NCBI GenBank assembly: GCA_949825065.1
Contig: OX463846.1
Location: forward strand, 20,581,593 to 20,645,592
Direction: 5' to 3'
Length of the DNA: 64,000 nucleotides
Origin: Odontocerum albicorne
Taxonomy: Eukaryota; Arthropoda; Insecta; Trichoptera; Odontoceridae
This document shows, one piece after another, positions 34,956-45,740 of the stretch. Position numbers and translations under genes: made by a program. The notes beneath the pieces were generated by a model. It ran no database searches. It saw only the letters and a list, made by a program, of their open reading frames with translations, and was not told the origin of the DNA. Position 1 is the first letter of the stretch, and the number at the start of each line of letters is the position of its first letter.

Positions 34956-35037
34956 ACTTATTACGGTAGGCAGAGAGGACATATCTGCCTACCGTAATAA
35001 GTTCTGATGTCCTCTATATAGATAGAGGACATCAGAA
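34956..35037. repeat. Two adjacent perfect hairpins
   Basis: The first has 18-bp arms (34956-34973 and 34985-35002, ACTTATTACGGTAGGCAG and its complement) with an 11-nt loop. The second has 15-bp arms (35002-35016 and 35023-35037, TTCTGATGTCCTCTA and its complement) with a 6-nt loop. The loop of the first contains AGAGGACAT, which also occurs in the second hairpin's arm. This suggests that both arose from one snap-back or template-switch event. Confidence 0.85.
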
Positions 35038-35304
35038 TACTCAGATTATCACCTTTTCAGATCATTGGAACACTCCCTCCGCGATAAAACATTAAAAAAT
35101 ATTGATGAAGTAAAAAATCATATCGAAAAGTTTTTTAAGGAAAAACCATTTTTTTTTACAAAAATGGAATTGAAAAGCTGCCTGATAGATGGAGAAAGGT
35201 CTTGGAAAACGATGGAAACTATTTCATTGATTAATTTCTTTTTGTATTTTTTTTAAATAAAATTTTTAAATGTATTACTTTTTTTTTGATTTCTTTCCGG
35301 TCCC

Positions 35305-35595
<291 letters not shown>

Positions 35596-35604
35596 ATATT
35601 ACAT

Positions 35605-35970
35605 TTGTGGTCACCTTTGCTGGACCTCGTAGTTGAGGATTCACTCGCCATTTCAAGTCAATTTAGTTGGAAAGTGAAGCTGTGTTGTGAAATTAATTTT
35701 AAATGAGTGGGCCGTTACACACCAGCAAACTCATCATCCAAACCGCTGTACTGGATCCGCTTGCACACCAAAGTAAGACGACCAAACTCAATGATACGTT
35801 TATTTTTTATTTTTTTTAAAGAAGTGATATAACCAAAGTCGAAGGTATCTTTATATTCCCATGTGGTAGGCGGAAAAAAACGCCTATGTCATTCGCAGGG
35901 AGCTGCACAGCGCGGGGATCGATCCGGCGACTTCCACACGGAAGACCATTGCATTACCACGCGCCTATGC
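35605..35970 (-). repeat. SINE-C, complete
   Basis: On the minus strand: head GGCGCGTGGTAATGCAATGG and GTCGCCGGATCGATCCCCGC (B-box-like GGATCGATCC), then a 'GCGTTTTTTTCCGCCTACCAC' type linker (one base over in this copy), GTGTGCAAGCGGATCCAG and the tail CTCAACTACGAGGTCCAGC. All segments are in SINE-C order. Confidence 0.75.
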
Positions 35971-38047
35971 CCTTAATAAATAAACATATTATAGTAGACT
36001 AAATAAGACAAACGGATCATCTATCACTTAATTGGAAGGACAATATTTGATAGTTAAGATTTCTTCAAAGGTCCAAAAGTTTGGTGAGCACAACGTTGGC
36101 GAAGTTATTAATTCTGTTGTGGGAAACATGTTCCTGTAATATTATACATGCATCACAGGTAGCAAATTACAAATTGTACATGGCTAAAGTGATCATCAAT
36201 TATATTGTAACCAACAACGATATTTGCAGAATTATTCAAGGAAATTAAGTACTAAGCGAACCTTTCACATACATGTGTTGTTTTATATATTGCGATTTGG
36301 GATAAACTACCTCATTGTATATTGCAGGAACATTATAGTTCACTGTTTTGTAATTCCTATTATTTAAGATTTCATTATTTATGTTCTTATAAATGTTAGC
36401 ATTATTTAATAACATGGAGAATTTACATTAATAATTCAAATTATACATTTTCTAACTAAAGCTATTATTTGTTTCTCTAAAATCTTCATCTACAAGAGAA
36501 GCTTTGAAATTAATGTCAAAGACAACGCCTTATTTTACTTTAAATAAAGGTGTCTGACTCGGGCAATACCTTAAATTAAGGAAGTAACGTAGAAGGACCC
36601 TTCTGAACTCAGCAACATCGATGATAAAATTTTCCATTATGTCAGTTATGAAGTTAACCAAATGTTGCATTTTTATATTTGTATGCAACGTCATGTGTGT
36701 AACTCATCTCCTCTGTTTCTTAAAAAAATACGCAACAAAGATAATATCGCTTGCAAGGTTTTTTTTATGTAATAGGAGCGTTGAAATGAAGTACTATCTA
36801 CCATCTACACTTATATAAAATTCGATCAAATGTAACCAATGGTTGATGTGAGGTTATTACTTTGTTAAGTTTAGTTAAGATTTATTATACATTTTGCTTT
36901 ATTTTCCAGTTTAAATTGGAGAATCGACTTGATATTCTACATAATTTTGCTTCTTTTGATTTCCTCTATCACTTTCTTTTATTTTTCACTACGAAATCTT
37001 ACCACCCTTATAAGTTCAGTTGAATTATAAACTTTAAGAGAATTAAATTATAAACTTGAATACAAACTTTAACGAAATATATTCCCAAAAAAATATAATT
37101 TTGAAATGAGAAGTTTCTTCCTCGACAGCTTTAAAGATGTTCATTTTTTAGAGTCAAACATAATAATTTAAGCTCTTGAAGTAGCTTTTGGCTTCAGTTT
37201 TATATAATTTGCACAATATTAAGATTTATGTTATTTTATAATATTATGTTGGTGTTTCGTTCTTTTTTTAGCAATAAAGAATATCTATAGATTAAAGAAC
37301 ATTTATTCATTATAAACATCACATATTCTTAAGGTGTATCTGTTTTGCACAACAATTAATTGGAATAATATTGAAATTAACAGATAACAAAATACTACAA
37401 GTATTATTTTGTTTTCGAGGATATATAATGTTTTAAAAAAACGGATATACGAACAAAAGCATTGTAAGCTTATTTAAAGGATATTTGCACTTATTTCAGC
37501 CTTCTGCAAGTCCCTCTATCACAATACTCACATCTTTTTAAACAGCTTTCTTAATTAAATCTCCCTTGACATTTAATTAAAAACTCCACAATTTGTTCTC
37601 ATTATGAGATAAGTTCCTTGGTCTCTCCTGTAAATAACATAGTCAAAGGTCTCCAGGTTTTTGAACAAGGAAATATTTTTTTGCAGTGACCTAGATTAAC
37701 TTCCATTTACATAAAAATATCGAAAAATGCCGTACCCTTCTTTCAAAGATTTTTAAGTAGTACTCATAGTAATATTATTCATTCAATTTAGTTAGGGTTG
37801 ATAATTATTATAAAATTAATGTTTATATACTCGTAGCGCCGTCTAGCGAGCAGATTCCTCTCAAAGGCACTCTTACTCAAAATTGACAGGGTAGATCTAG
37901 TCAAATATGACTAACACTTTAATTTCATCAAAAGTTTCGGCTTAAACTTTGTTAAAATCTATATTAGAATATTTAAAAATAAATCATTACTTAATTCCAC
38001 AAACTTTTGGCGATATGTATTTCTACCTTATATCTCGAGACAATCTT
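35971..38047. other. 2-kb AT-rich stretch, no gene seen
   Basis: Nothing supportable recognised except the short GC-richer motif TAGCGCCGTCTAGCGAG at 37834-37850. Confidence 0.4.
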
Positions 38048-38267
38048 CAAGCGGAATGATCTTGGTTTAAAATGAGAAAAAAAATCTTAAGTTTTTTTAA
38101 GGAAGGATGATATTTTTGGAGAATAGACCAGACACTTGTAATGAAACATATCACCAATCTTAGACTAAAGCATTGCACACATAACAAACCGGGAGTATTT
38201 CGCTTAAACATATCCACAAGCGGAATGATCTTGGTTTAAAGTGAGAGCAAAATCTAAAGGTTTTTTC
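38048..38267. repeat. 169-bp tandem repeat, left part (split by a retroelement)
   Basis: Unit 1 is 38048-38216 and starts CAAGCGGAATGATCTTGG. Unit 2 starts with the same text at 38217 but is cut after TAAAGGTTTTTTC at 38267, where the gag-only retroelement begins. It resumes at 41062. The units are about 90 percent identical. No coding content. Confidence 0.85.
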
Positions 38268-38541
38268 GATATGCTGGATATAGGTCTTTTTAGATATCAC
38301 GATACTCGCTTGCGGGTATAGAGATCGGGGAGAACCCATCCAGTATTTACGGGTGCTGTGTGCCGCCTGGGCATACCGCGATATTGTGCGCGCTGAGAGG
38401 CGGGCCTTCAGGGCCGATTTATGTAGTCAATCCGTGGCTATAATCAAGTGAACAGTGAGAGCGAATCGAACGCTAATTGTGAACAGTGCTAGTGCCATGA
38501 GTGCGGGTGTTTGATTGCGGGCTGCGCGAAAAGACGCTAAA

Positions 38542-39829
38542 ATGGGGGTCTTGTGCGATCTTGTTAACGGTGTTTATGTGCCGCGAACTCCCGTGGGGCC
38601 AGTAGCGGAAAAATGGGAGACCCCGCGGGCACCTGTCAAAAGACGGCAGGTTGCCGGGCCCGACGAGGTGGTCCAATCTAATAAGTACGCGTGCCTCCGT
38701 GAGGTAACGGAGGAGGCACCCTGCGTAGCGCGCAGGGTGTATACAAAATCGAAAGTACCGCCCGTGGTAATTACCCTCGGTAACCTAACGCACGGAAATC
38801 TTATTGGCCTGATCCGGGAGAACGCGAAGGGCCAATTCGAAGTGAAATACACCGGGAAGGGGACCGCGAAAATCACGGTCCACTCCGTCGAGGACCATGA
38901 CGGCCTCGTAAAGGGCCTCGATGGAAAGAAAAAAGAGTTTCATACGTTCACAAGGATGGACGATAGGACCAAAAGGTCAGTAATCCGGGGATTACCAGAA
39001 ATTCCCACGGAAGAGATCGCCGGCGATCTCGCCGCGCAGGGTTTTCCAGCGCAAAAGGTCGTCAAGATGACGACCAAGACAGGCGCGCCCATGTACCTTG
39101 CCCATTTTGGGAAAGAAAACCGATATGGGGAAATTAAAGGCGACTCTGAGGTTCCTCTGCTACTGCAGAGTGACCCTCGTCAAATACCGACCCAAGAAAG
39201 GTCTCGGTACGCAATGCTTCCGGTGCCAGTCACTGGGGCACGCCTCATCAAACTGTCACCATCGAGCCCGATGCGTCAAGTGCACCGAGTTCCACCTGAC
39301 AACCGAGTGTTCCAAAACAAAAGAGACACCGGCCACGTGCGCAAATTGCGGTGGTAACCACCCCGCAAACTACTCGAAGTGCCCTACAAGGCAAGCATAC
39401 GCGGAATCAATCGCCCGCCGGATGGCACCGCGTGTGACACCGGGTCGCTCATGGAGCGGCGTCGTGACGGGCGCGGGGAATACGCTTCCCACACAAATTA
39501 ATCAGGCCGCCGCGCAGAACGCCCGCACTTCGCGGCCTATCGCTGGCGCAAATACTCACGAAACCGCGCAGAGCGCGAATATGCAACACTCGAGCGCGCA
39601 GCGCGAAAACTTCGCTCACCCGAGGGATCCGAGGAACGGCCGCCGACCACCGTTGCTGCCGACTCCCGAACCCATCGTCACCGAACCGAGCTTCACGGAC
39701 GGAGAGATAGCAGAGCTGACCCATATCGTCCGCCTACTCATGAAAACGAAGACGAGGCTGAGCCAATGCAGGTATAAAATCGAGAAGGCGCTTCTCATCG
39801 CCGAGATGATGGAGGAACTCGAAGGCTAA
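38542..39829 (+). pseudogene. ORF1 gag-like protein with PRE_C2HC and three zinc knuckles, one frameshift
   Basis: The start is set at the ATG 38542 (MGVLCDLVNGVYVPRTP); an upstream in-frame extension to 38515 would need TTG. Frame 1 runs through a basic N-terminus and, near residues 145-190, VIRGLPEIPTEEI...GFPAQKVVKMTTKTG, which resembles the PRE_C2HC domain that precedes zinc fingers in Jockey-clade gag proteins. Around 39110-39190 the reading passes to frame 2 (RVTLVKYRPKKGLGTQ). Frame 2 holds CX2CX4HX4C, CX2CX3HX4C and CX2CX3HX6C knuckles from 39215 to about 39390, then a Pro/Gln/Ala-rich tail ending at TAA 39829. The joined length is about 430 residues. Such proteins bind element RNA. 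GC content and codon use differ sharply from the AT-rich surroundings. The frameshift could be a mutation or an assembly error. Confidence 0.85.
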
Positions 39830-41061
39830 AACTGAATTTATATTTTCTCTTTTTATATATTCTCTTATAAATTTTTTCAATTTTGCATATATATTTTGAT
39901 AATTCTTTCATATATTTATAACCTAACCGACTTTGCAAATTAACTTCACTCGAAGAGTAAATCTACCCGCTAAATTAAAGTCACAATATAATTTGATCAA
40001 ATTTTATTACTATTAGTGTTAAATAAACCTCACGCTTAATGCACCTCAAAAACATACTCCCTCCCAATTTAAAGTCAGTAGCAAACAGAAATCGCGCATA
40101 ACAAATTAAAATCCGATACTGCCCAGCGTTTAACATTACGTTACAGATCCCGAGGAGCGGCCGGGACACGTCACCAGGACCGGTGGGCGGCACGCGGCTA
40201 AGAGAGGACAACCAAGGGGGACGAACAACGCCCTGGACTTCGAGCTACATTATATACATTACAACACTCACACTCCACAAACAAGCCGAATGTGTTAATA
40301 TCGCATAACGGAAGAGCCCAGAGGTCCTCTGAAGCTCGACTTCCCTCGATGAGTTTTCTGCGGTTTTCTCACCGAATATGTCTTCAAACATATGCGAATG
40401 CGGGGAAGCTCCAATCACACAGGCTGCAGCCGATACCTTCCAATCCCCACACTCTACACATACACCTGATATAAATAAGTTTATGTATATATTTCCCTGT
40501 TGATTGATTGTCGAAGGTCTATGCTATTGACGTCTACACTTTTCGGTCATTAGCCTGCAGTCCCTCAGACGGTAGGGAAGTACGGGATAGAGAGCAAAGA
40601 AAGCTCATAAAGCTCATGAAGCCTCGCCGCACGCTACGTCTTTGCGCCTTCTTCGCGTTCTTCTCCAGCATCGTCACCTCAACTCTACCGTCTTCACCAT
40701 CGTCGCTTCACTGAGACCCTCGGGAGGGGCGGGAGGACGCCTAACCTGAACTGCGCCACCAGGGCCGCTGACATGAGCTGTCGTATCCATTTGAGTATAG
40801 TCACCATGCCCAACTATGGTTGATTCAATTCGGATTAAGGATGGCAAGAGAGATCAAAAGGCTCATCGAGCCTAAAAATAAAACAGATATTATCACACAA
40901 ATACTTAATATAAGTATACACATATAAATAACACAATCACACATATGACACAACAGTGGAAAAGGTATTCCCTCAAATCACTGACAAAAGATCGACGACG
41001 CAGTAAAATGCGCACATTTAAAAATTTATTAAAAATTAAAGAACTCGTTTTCGTTCGTTCG
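39830..41061 (+). other. 3' untranslated region of the gag-only element
   Basis: An AT-rich part (39830-40130) is followed by GC-richer text (40140-40260, 40540-40760) and an AT-rich end. No frame shows the YADD box, endonuclease motifs or the FGHV/GRPR tail of LINE ORF2 proteins. Open frames at 40292-40474 and 40508-40714 have no motif. Confidence 0.6.
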
Positions 41062-41194
41062 TAAAGGTTTTTTCTAAATGAAAGGTGATATTTTTGGGCA
41101 ATAGACCAGACACTTGTAATGAAACATGTCACCAGTCTTAGACTAAAGCATTGCTCCCATAACAAACCGGGATTATTCCGCTTAAATATATGCA
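41062..41194. repeat. 169-bp tandem repeat, right part of unit 2
   Basis: Starts with the second copy of the target duplication and continues GGTGATATTTTTGGGCAATAG, CAGACACTTGTAATGAAACAT and so on. It aligns with 38088-38210 of unit 1 at about 90 percent. Confidence 0.85.
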
Positions 41195-42239
41195 GATCGA
41201 GTTAAGGTTAATGAATAGTTTATTGCGAATAATTCCATACAAAGTCGTGAGATATTTCTTCAATTGTCCCAGAATAGATACAAATGTTGTTCGGTTGGTT
41301 TTTTTTTTTTGCACAATAACGATCCAATCGCAAAGCAAATATAACGAACATACATCTCTAATAAAAATTACACGAAATATCATTTTAACTCTAATGAATT
41401 AATGAAGATTACATACAATATTTTACACTTAAGGTCATTCCTCTCAATACATATTCAAATACATAGCCAACACATCTTGCTGCCGCGGGAATCTTAGTAT
41501 GTTTGTTGTCATCTTGATTCCTTAGCAGGCAAGATGTGTTGGCCAAACATGTTGATTTAGGAATCCTTATAAGACTTATTAAAATCGTTCACTGTCCTAC
41601 ATTCCCACTGTTCTACATAGTTTCTTACTTATCCTGATATTTAGTCCTAATATGTAAGGCCTTCATTTAAACGTGTTTCAAATGAAAGTGAATGTTTTTA
41701 ATTGTTTTGTCAAAATACAGCGTACGTCATTTAAAGAGCTGGATGTAAACGAAATATATCATAATCACTTACGAATCGCCAAAGAAATCGAAAGCTGAAA
41801 AGTTTCACAAAGATTTTTCCTGGCGTGTCCTCAGACCAAGGGATATTTTGGCGTCATAAATGATAAATGCAATTAATTTCAATTTTCAAAGTAATCAATA
41901 TGGCTTAGCGGCTAAGCCTTAGCCCGCCGTAAGACGTTGTGTCTATCTTTTATAATCGATTAATTTATAATTCCATTATATAATATAGAGGTTGGTCTAT
42001 CCTAGGAAGTTGTGATTGATAGAATATGTGAATATTGATGTTACAAATAAGAAAAACAATCTATACCTGGTTCATAGCTTTACCTTGATAATTCTTGATC
42101 AATTTAGATATCAGGAGTCTGCTGGCTTGCAGGCATTCTTCTTCAGTCGATTGGTTAATTTGTGTCCAAGTTGAAATTTATGAGGTCTCCTGTATCAATC
42201 ATTAATTGATGAATTTGAATAATGCAGCCATAATTAAAA
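41195..42239. other. No gene; 15-bp inverted repeat at 41466-41543
   Basis: GCCAACACATCTTGC at 41466-41480 is perfectly complemented by GCAAGATGTGTTGGC at 41529-41543 around a 48-nt loop. Otherwise no frame or repeat was recognised. Confidence 0.5.
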
Positions 42240-42530
42240 AAATTGTTTTGCCGGTGTTCTTTCTGGTTGACATTGCGCATTTTTGTTGTCAAGGGAAACT
42301 GAACAAGTTTTTCCACATATTGTTCAAGTTGATGCTTAATATGCTTGTTGATATATTTCATCACTTTCAATTATGTGCAGACTTCGACATTGATGTGTAC
42401 ATTGTATTGTGCAGTAGCATGTAATGACTGTATGGTGTGATATTTCTGTTTTCCATTATTGCACCTTAAACGTCTGCTTGGATACCGCGACAACTGTAAA
42501 ATCTCGTGTAGCTGAGAATTTGTGTACAGG
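42240..42530 (-). pseudogene. Helitron Rep-helicase relic
   Basis: One minus-strand frame reads RNITPYSHYMLLHN and the overlapping frame reads QYNVHINVEVCT-stop-LKVMKYINKHI. Joined by a one-base shift they match the Helitron motif order VVPYNPxLLxxYNxHINVExCxSxxxxKYxxKY. Before it, RYPSRRLRCNNGKQ fits the GYPxYRRRxxxG element. The remainder of the Rep and helicase domains is not recognisable. A small, broken relic; confidence rests on these motifs only. Confidence 0.6.
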
Positions 42531-43189
42531 TCTTTAATTTCAGCAGAGCTGGCCTTGTAATTTATCCTCAGTCCGCAATGTCACCAAGATTGTATGAGAC
42601 CTGGTTTTTGGAACTCAACTGTATAGGATCAAACTTCAGATAAGCCGAAGATGGCATTTTTACTTAGATTATCTGTCAATGTCCTCGTCTTTAAGAGTTT
42701 ACTACATAAAATGCTCCTTTTGCGCATATTGTGATGAACCCTTAAAGTGAATGGAGGTTTCATACAAATACCAGCGTGATGCTGACTCTGTCAGTGATTG
42801 GCTAGACTTTGAAAACATTCTACTTTTTTATGTGATGCTGTTTGATGTAGTTTAAATTATTGACTTGAACTTGCAGATAATAATTCACTAACTACTGCTG
42901 TGTCAGCTTTCCCGCGCTTGAAATTGGATTAAACGAATGACGCATTGCTGTTAAAGCTACCATAATATATTGAATACATTGACACAGTTGTTTGAGATAA
43001 ATTTAAATAAAAATATATTTGCTTGAGAAGAATAAAATTAAAATAATCAACTCTTAAATAATATCCCTATGATGAGTTCAGAACCAAAATGTTACACATA
43101 AATTTAATTCGTGTATCATTGAAAATTGATACTTCACTCCAATGTAATGTATTAGTTTCCTTTAAAACTTGTCTACATAGAAAGCGTTA
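42531..43189. other. No gene recognised
   Basis: Text up to about 42900 is less AT-rich and might be a further part of the Helitron relic, but no known motif could be read in any frame. Confidence 0.35.
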
Positions 43190-43500
43190 GGTGCAAAGCC
43201 CAACTTGGCATCGTCGTCGTTATTAGGCCTCGTAGTCGAGAATCCCCCCTTCGCCATTACAACGTCAATTCAGTAAGAAAGCGAAGCTTTGCGGTAGAGT
43301 GTATTTGTGAGTGCGCTGTTGCACAACAGCAAACTCGCCAGTCACACCGGTGTACTGGATCCGATGGCACATCGAAATTATACCCTCGAATACTAGATGA
43401 AAAAATACCAGTGTCATTCGAGGGAACAGCCTGGAGTTCAAACCGACGACCTTCCGCACGGAGGTCCAGTGCATTACCGCGCGGCCTTGCACCTCACTAT
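43190..43500 (-). repeat. SINE-C, complete
   Basis: On the minus strand: head GGTGCAAGGCCGCGCGGTAA, TGCACTGGACCTCCGTGCGG, GTCGTCGGTTTGAACTCC (B-box), then the CCCTCGAATGACACTGG segment, GTGCCATCGGATCCAGTAC, ACTGGCGAGTTTGCTG and the tail CTCGACTACGAGGCCTAATA. It is the best-preserved copy. The minus frame 43265-43504 is an accidental frame in the SINE. Confidence 0.8.
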
Positions 43501-43599
43501 GCATTATGAAAACTGAACAAAGCTAAACTATACATTGTGCAATGTGTAAAAATATTATACATCAATAAACCAAAAAAGCATGTGAAGGGATAGAAGATC

Positions 43600-43700
43600 T
43601 TTGTAACACATTACTGGTTGGTTGTAAGAGATTAGCACTCAGTAATTAACCTGTCAGTTGTACAATATACAACTAAAGCGTAATATAACACTTCACTACT
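43600..43700 (+). repeat. SINE-A tail fragment
   Basis: ACTGGTTGGTTGTAAGAGATT, then CCTGTCAGTTGTACAATATAC, matches the SINE-A tail. The head is missing. Confidence 0.55.
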
Positions 43701-44624
43701 TGGTTACTAACGTATGTGATAGTCTGGCACGAGTAACTAAAACGATTTAAGACATGCATGGAATATGGTTTGCGAGACGTAAAGAACTATGGTGTGGCCG
43801 GAATGGATCTTTTAGATATTTAAACCAAAGGTAGAAGAGAATTTAAACAACTGAATTTCTATCATACAACATGAATTTTAGAATCAACAGAGAAAAACGA
43901 TACATATTCTATCCCTCCTTGACATACAAAATAAATTTCGGTGTTGATTGTAATAAACCTATGTTGAAAAATATAAGTACGTCAAAACTGTACTAAAATT
44001 ATAATGAAATCAATAATTCTAATTTATTAAAGTTCAAGTAAAGAACAACAATTGCTGTGGAAACATTAGTTCCATTAAACAAATTAAATTAGAAATATAT
44101 TTCCCCATTGAATCCCTATATCGAGGCTCTAGTCAAGTCTTGGATTATTTACTAAGCTCTACTTGCATCTCAGGCAAACATACGTCTCATTCAATATTTC
44201 TATATACGAGGTTGTTTGCTGTCAAAACAATCTTCGGGTAATAATAGTTTTTTTTAAATAACAAATTTAATAAACTGTAAAGATATGACACGTAAAAAAA
44301 TATCTTATAAAAATCGTTTTTTTTTATTATGTTTAAATTATGTTTAATCTTTTTTTTAACTGAGACATTGAAAAATAATTCCCATTAGCCTTTTTACCTG
44401 AATATTGGAACTGGATATCCTGCTTTATATGTTTGGACAGATACGTAGTTTATTATAACTTAAAGATTACAAATAATAAGAAATCCAAAAGGGCTATTTA
44501 TGAAAAAAATCAGGAAGATTTAAAAAATTCTGATAATGATCATTGAGAAACTCGAGACACTACAGAAAAACATAGCAACATGGTCCAATTTTGAAAAGAC
44601 AAATTTCCGAGATGTGTTGCACTT
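43701..44624. other. AT-rich stretch, no gene seen
   Basis: Nothing supportable recognised. Confidence 0.4.
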
Positions 44625-44765
44625 TTACGTAGTGATTAAGTCGAATTGACGACCACTCTTCAATCGTCTCACAAGCTAAATAGATCTTAAGTTCAAACCA
44701 GACAATAAGCTTTTTAAAAAAATGTGATTCTCTATACGAATCGAACCCGCACCTCCAAGTTAAAT
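44625..44765 (-). repeat. SINE-A, 3' truncated
   Basis: Plus-strand text TTCAATCGTCTCACAAGC, AAGTTCAAACCAGACAATA and then ACGAATCGAACCCGCACCTC (complement of a good B-box) is the head and body of SINE-A. The A-box side is degraded. Confidence 0.55.
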
Positions 44766-44929
44766 AGCATCAAAAAAGATACCACGAAAGTCTTCGAAAA
44801 AAATGATAACAATTAACCTACTTCTTAGAAAATTAGCACCCACAATGTTGCCTCTAATGTTCGGACATATACTTAGAGGATTACGAAATTGTAATCAAGT
44901 ATATGCATAAATACATTCCCTTATTGAAG

Positions 44930-45365
44930 TATGCAGAAAAAACAGATCGCTACACTTTTCTATCATAACATACATCTTTCGATTTCTTCATATACCTACA
45001 TCTTCATATATAAATCATTTGGTTTCTCTAATTACCAAACTTTTCTCCTTTAAAAATTCAAACTCTTTTTTTGCCTTTGTCTTCGAAGACTTCCTTTCCC
45101 GTTCGTGTTGTAAATTTTGTTTGTCAGCCTTTCATAACTCATTGTTCCTACATGCCCAAACTACCTCAAACTGCACTTCTACATTATGCTTGTTACATTC
45201 GTCCCAAGTTTAAATTCATACACAATTACTTCACTATTGAGAACATCGCCATGTCAAATTCTCTTCTTAGGGTATACATTTCCACAACATTTATTATACT
45301 TCTTTCGCTTCATACATCTAAGTTGGCACTTACCACTAAGGCTCAAAAGTTTTTGGCCTACACAA
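44930..45365 (-). pseudogene. LINE-A relic
   Basis: The minus strand gives FGHVGTMSYERLTNKIYN, NGKGSLRRQRQKKS, then KPNDLYMKMxVYEEIERCM. This follows the FGHVxRMxxxRLxKxxY, basic linker and RCMDVxEA order of LINE-A. Frames 45019-45213 and 45071-45370 on the plus strand are shadows. Confidence 0.6.
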
Positions 45366-45429
45366 GTTAGAGCGTGTATTGGTAGATATCATATGCGTAA
45401 TTTATATACAAATTAAAGGTGGCTAAAAA

Positions 45430-45740
45430 ACAAAACGCCGAAGAAAGGTGTCACGAGGCGTGAGATTATTGTTGCTGCAAAGACTGCCATTTAACACTGT
45501 GGTTTCTAAGAAATGAACCACCCACTCTATAGTCCCAACTTGGCCTCTATATATAACTTTTCATTTACAAAACTGAAATCCGACATGCGTGGGAAAAATA
45601 AAAGTGACAAATAGGCGAACTCCGCAATGTTACAATATTCTAACAACAAAACTTCAGAATATTTTAACAGTGGTACAGAAAAGTTTATTCATCGCGCTAT
45701 AAAATGTATTGATCTACTAAAGGATGACTAAATTGAAAAA
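45430..45740 (+). pseudogene. Old mariner transposase relic, C-terminal part
   Basis: The plus strand reads NHPLYSPNLASIYNFSFTKL, then KSDMRGK, and further on YFNSGTEKFIHRAIKCIDLL followed by KDD-stop-IEK. These fit HPPYSPDLAPSDYxLFPKLKSxLRGK and the FFxxGIxKLxxRWxKCIxLxGDYVEK end of irritans or mellifera-type mariners. The catalytic Asp positions are both altered (SPN, SIY). It is far more diverged than the mariners at 50-53 kb and belongs to another subfamily. Confidence 0.75.

Larger units (their letters stand above)
38268..41061 (+). mobile_element. Non-LTR retrotransposon with ORF1 only (Jockey-clade gag), 2.8 kb
   Basis: The 13-bp sequence TAAAGGTTTTTTC occurs at 38255-38267 and 41062-41074. 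On both sides it continues into the same 169-bp host repeat, so it is a true target-site duplication. The element has a GC-richer 5' leader (38268-38541), a gag-like ORF1 (38542-39829), then 1.2 kb with no reverse transcriptase or endonuclease motif, and it ends in TTTTCGTTCGTTCG. The last words look like a short (TTCG)n tail rather than poly(A). The lack of ORF2 means it must have been mobilised by another element. The layout recalls the telomeric HeT-A element, which also lacks pol; internal deletion of ORF2 is the simpler alternative. Confidence 0.82.

Noticed and set aside
38115..41190. The 120-bp repeats on both sides of the gag element read as long terminal repeats of an LTR retrotransposon
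   Set aside because: A second full 169-bp unit lies directly upstream, and a 13-bp duplication sits between repeat and element at both ends. The repeat is pre-existing target DNA. The gag is of the non-LTR Jockey type and there is no integrase, protease or primer-binding site.
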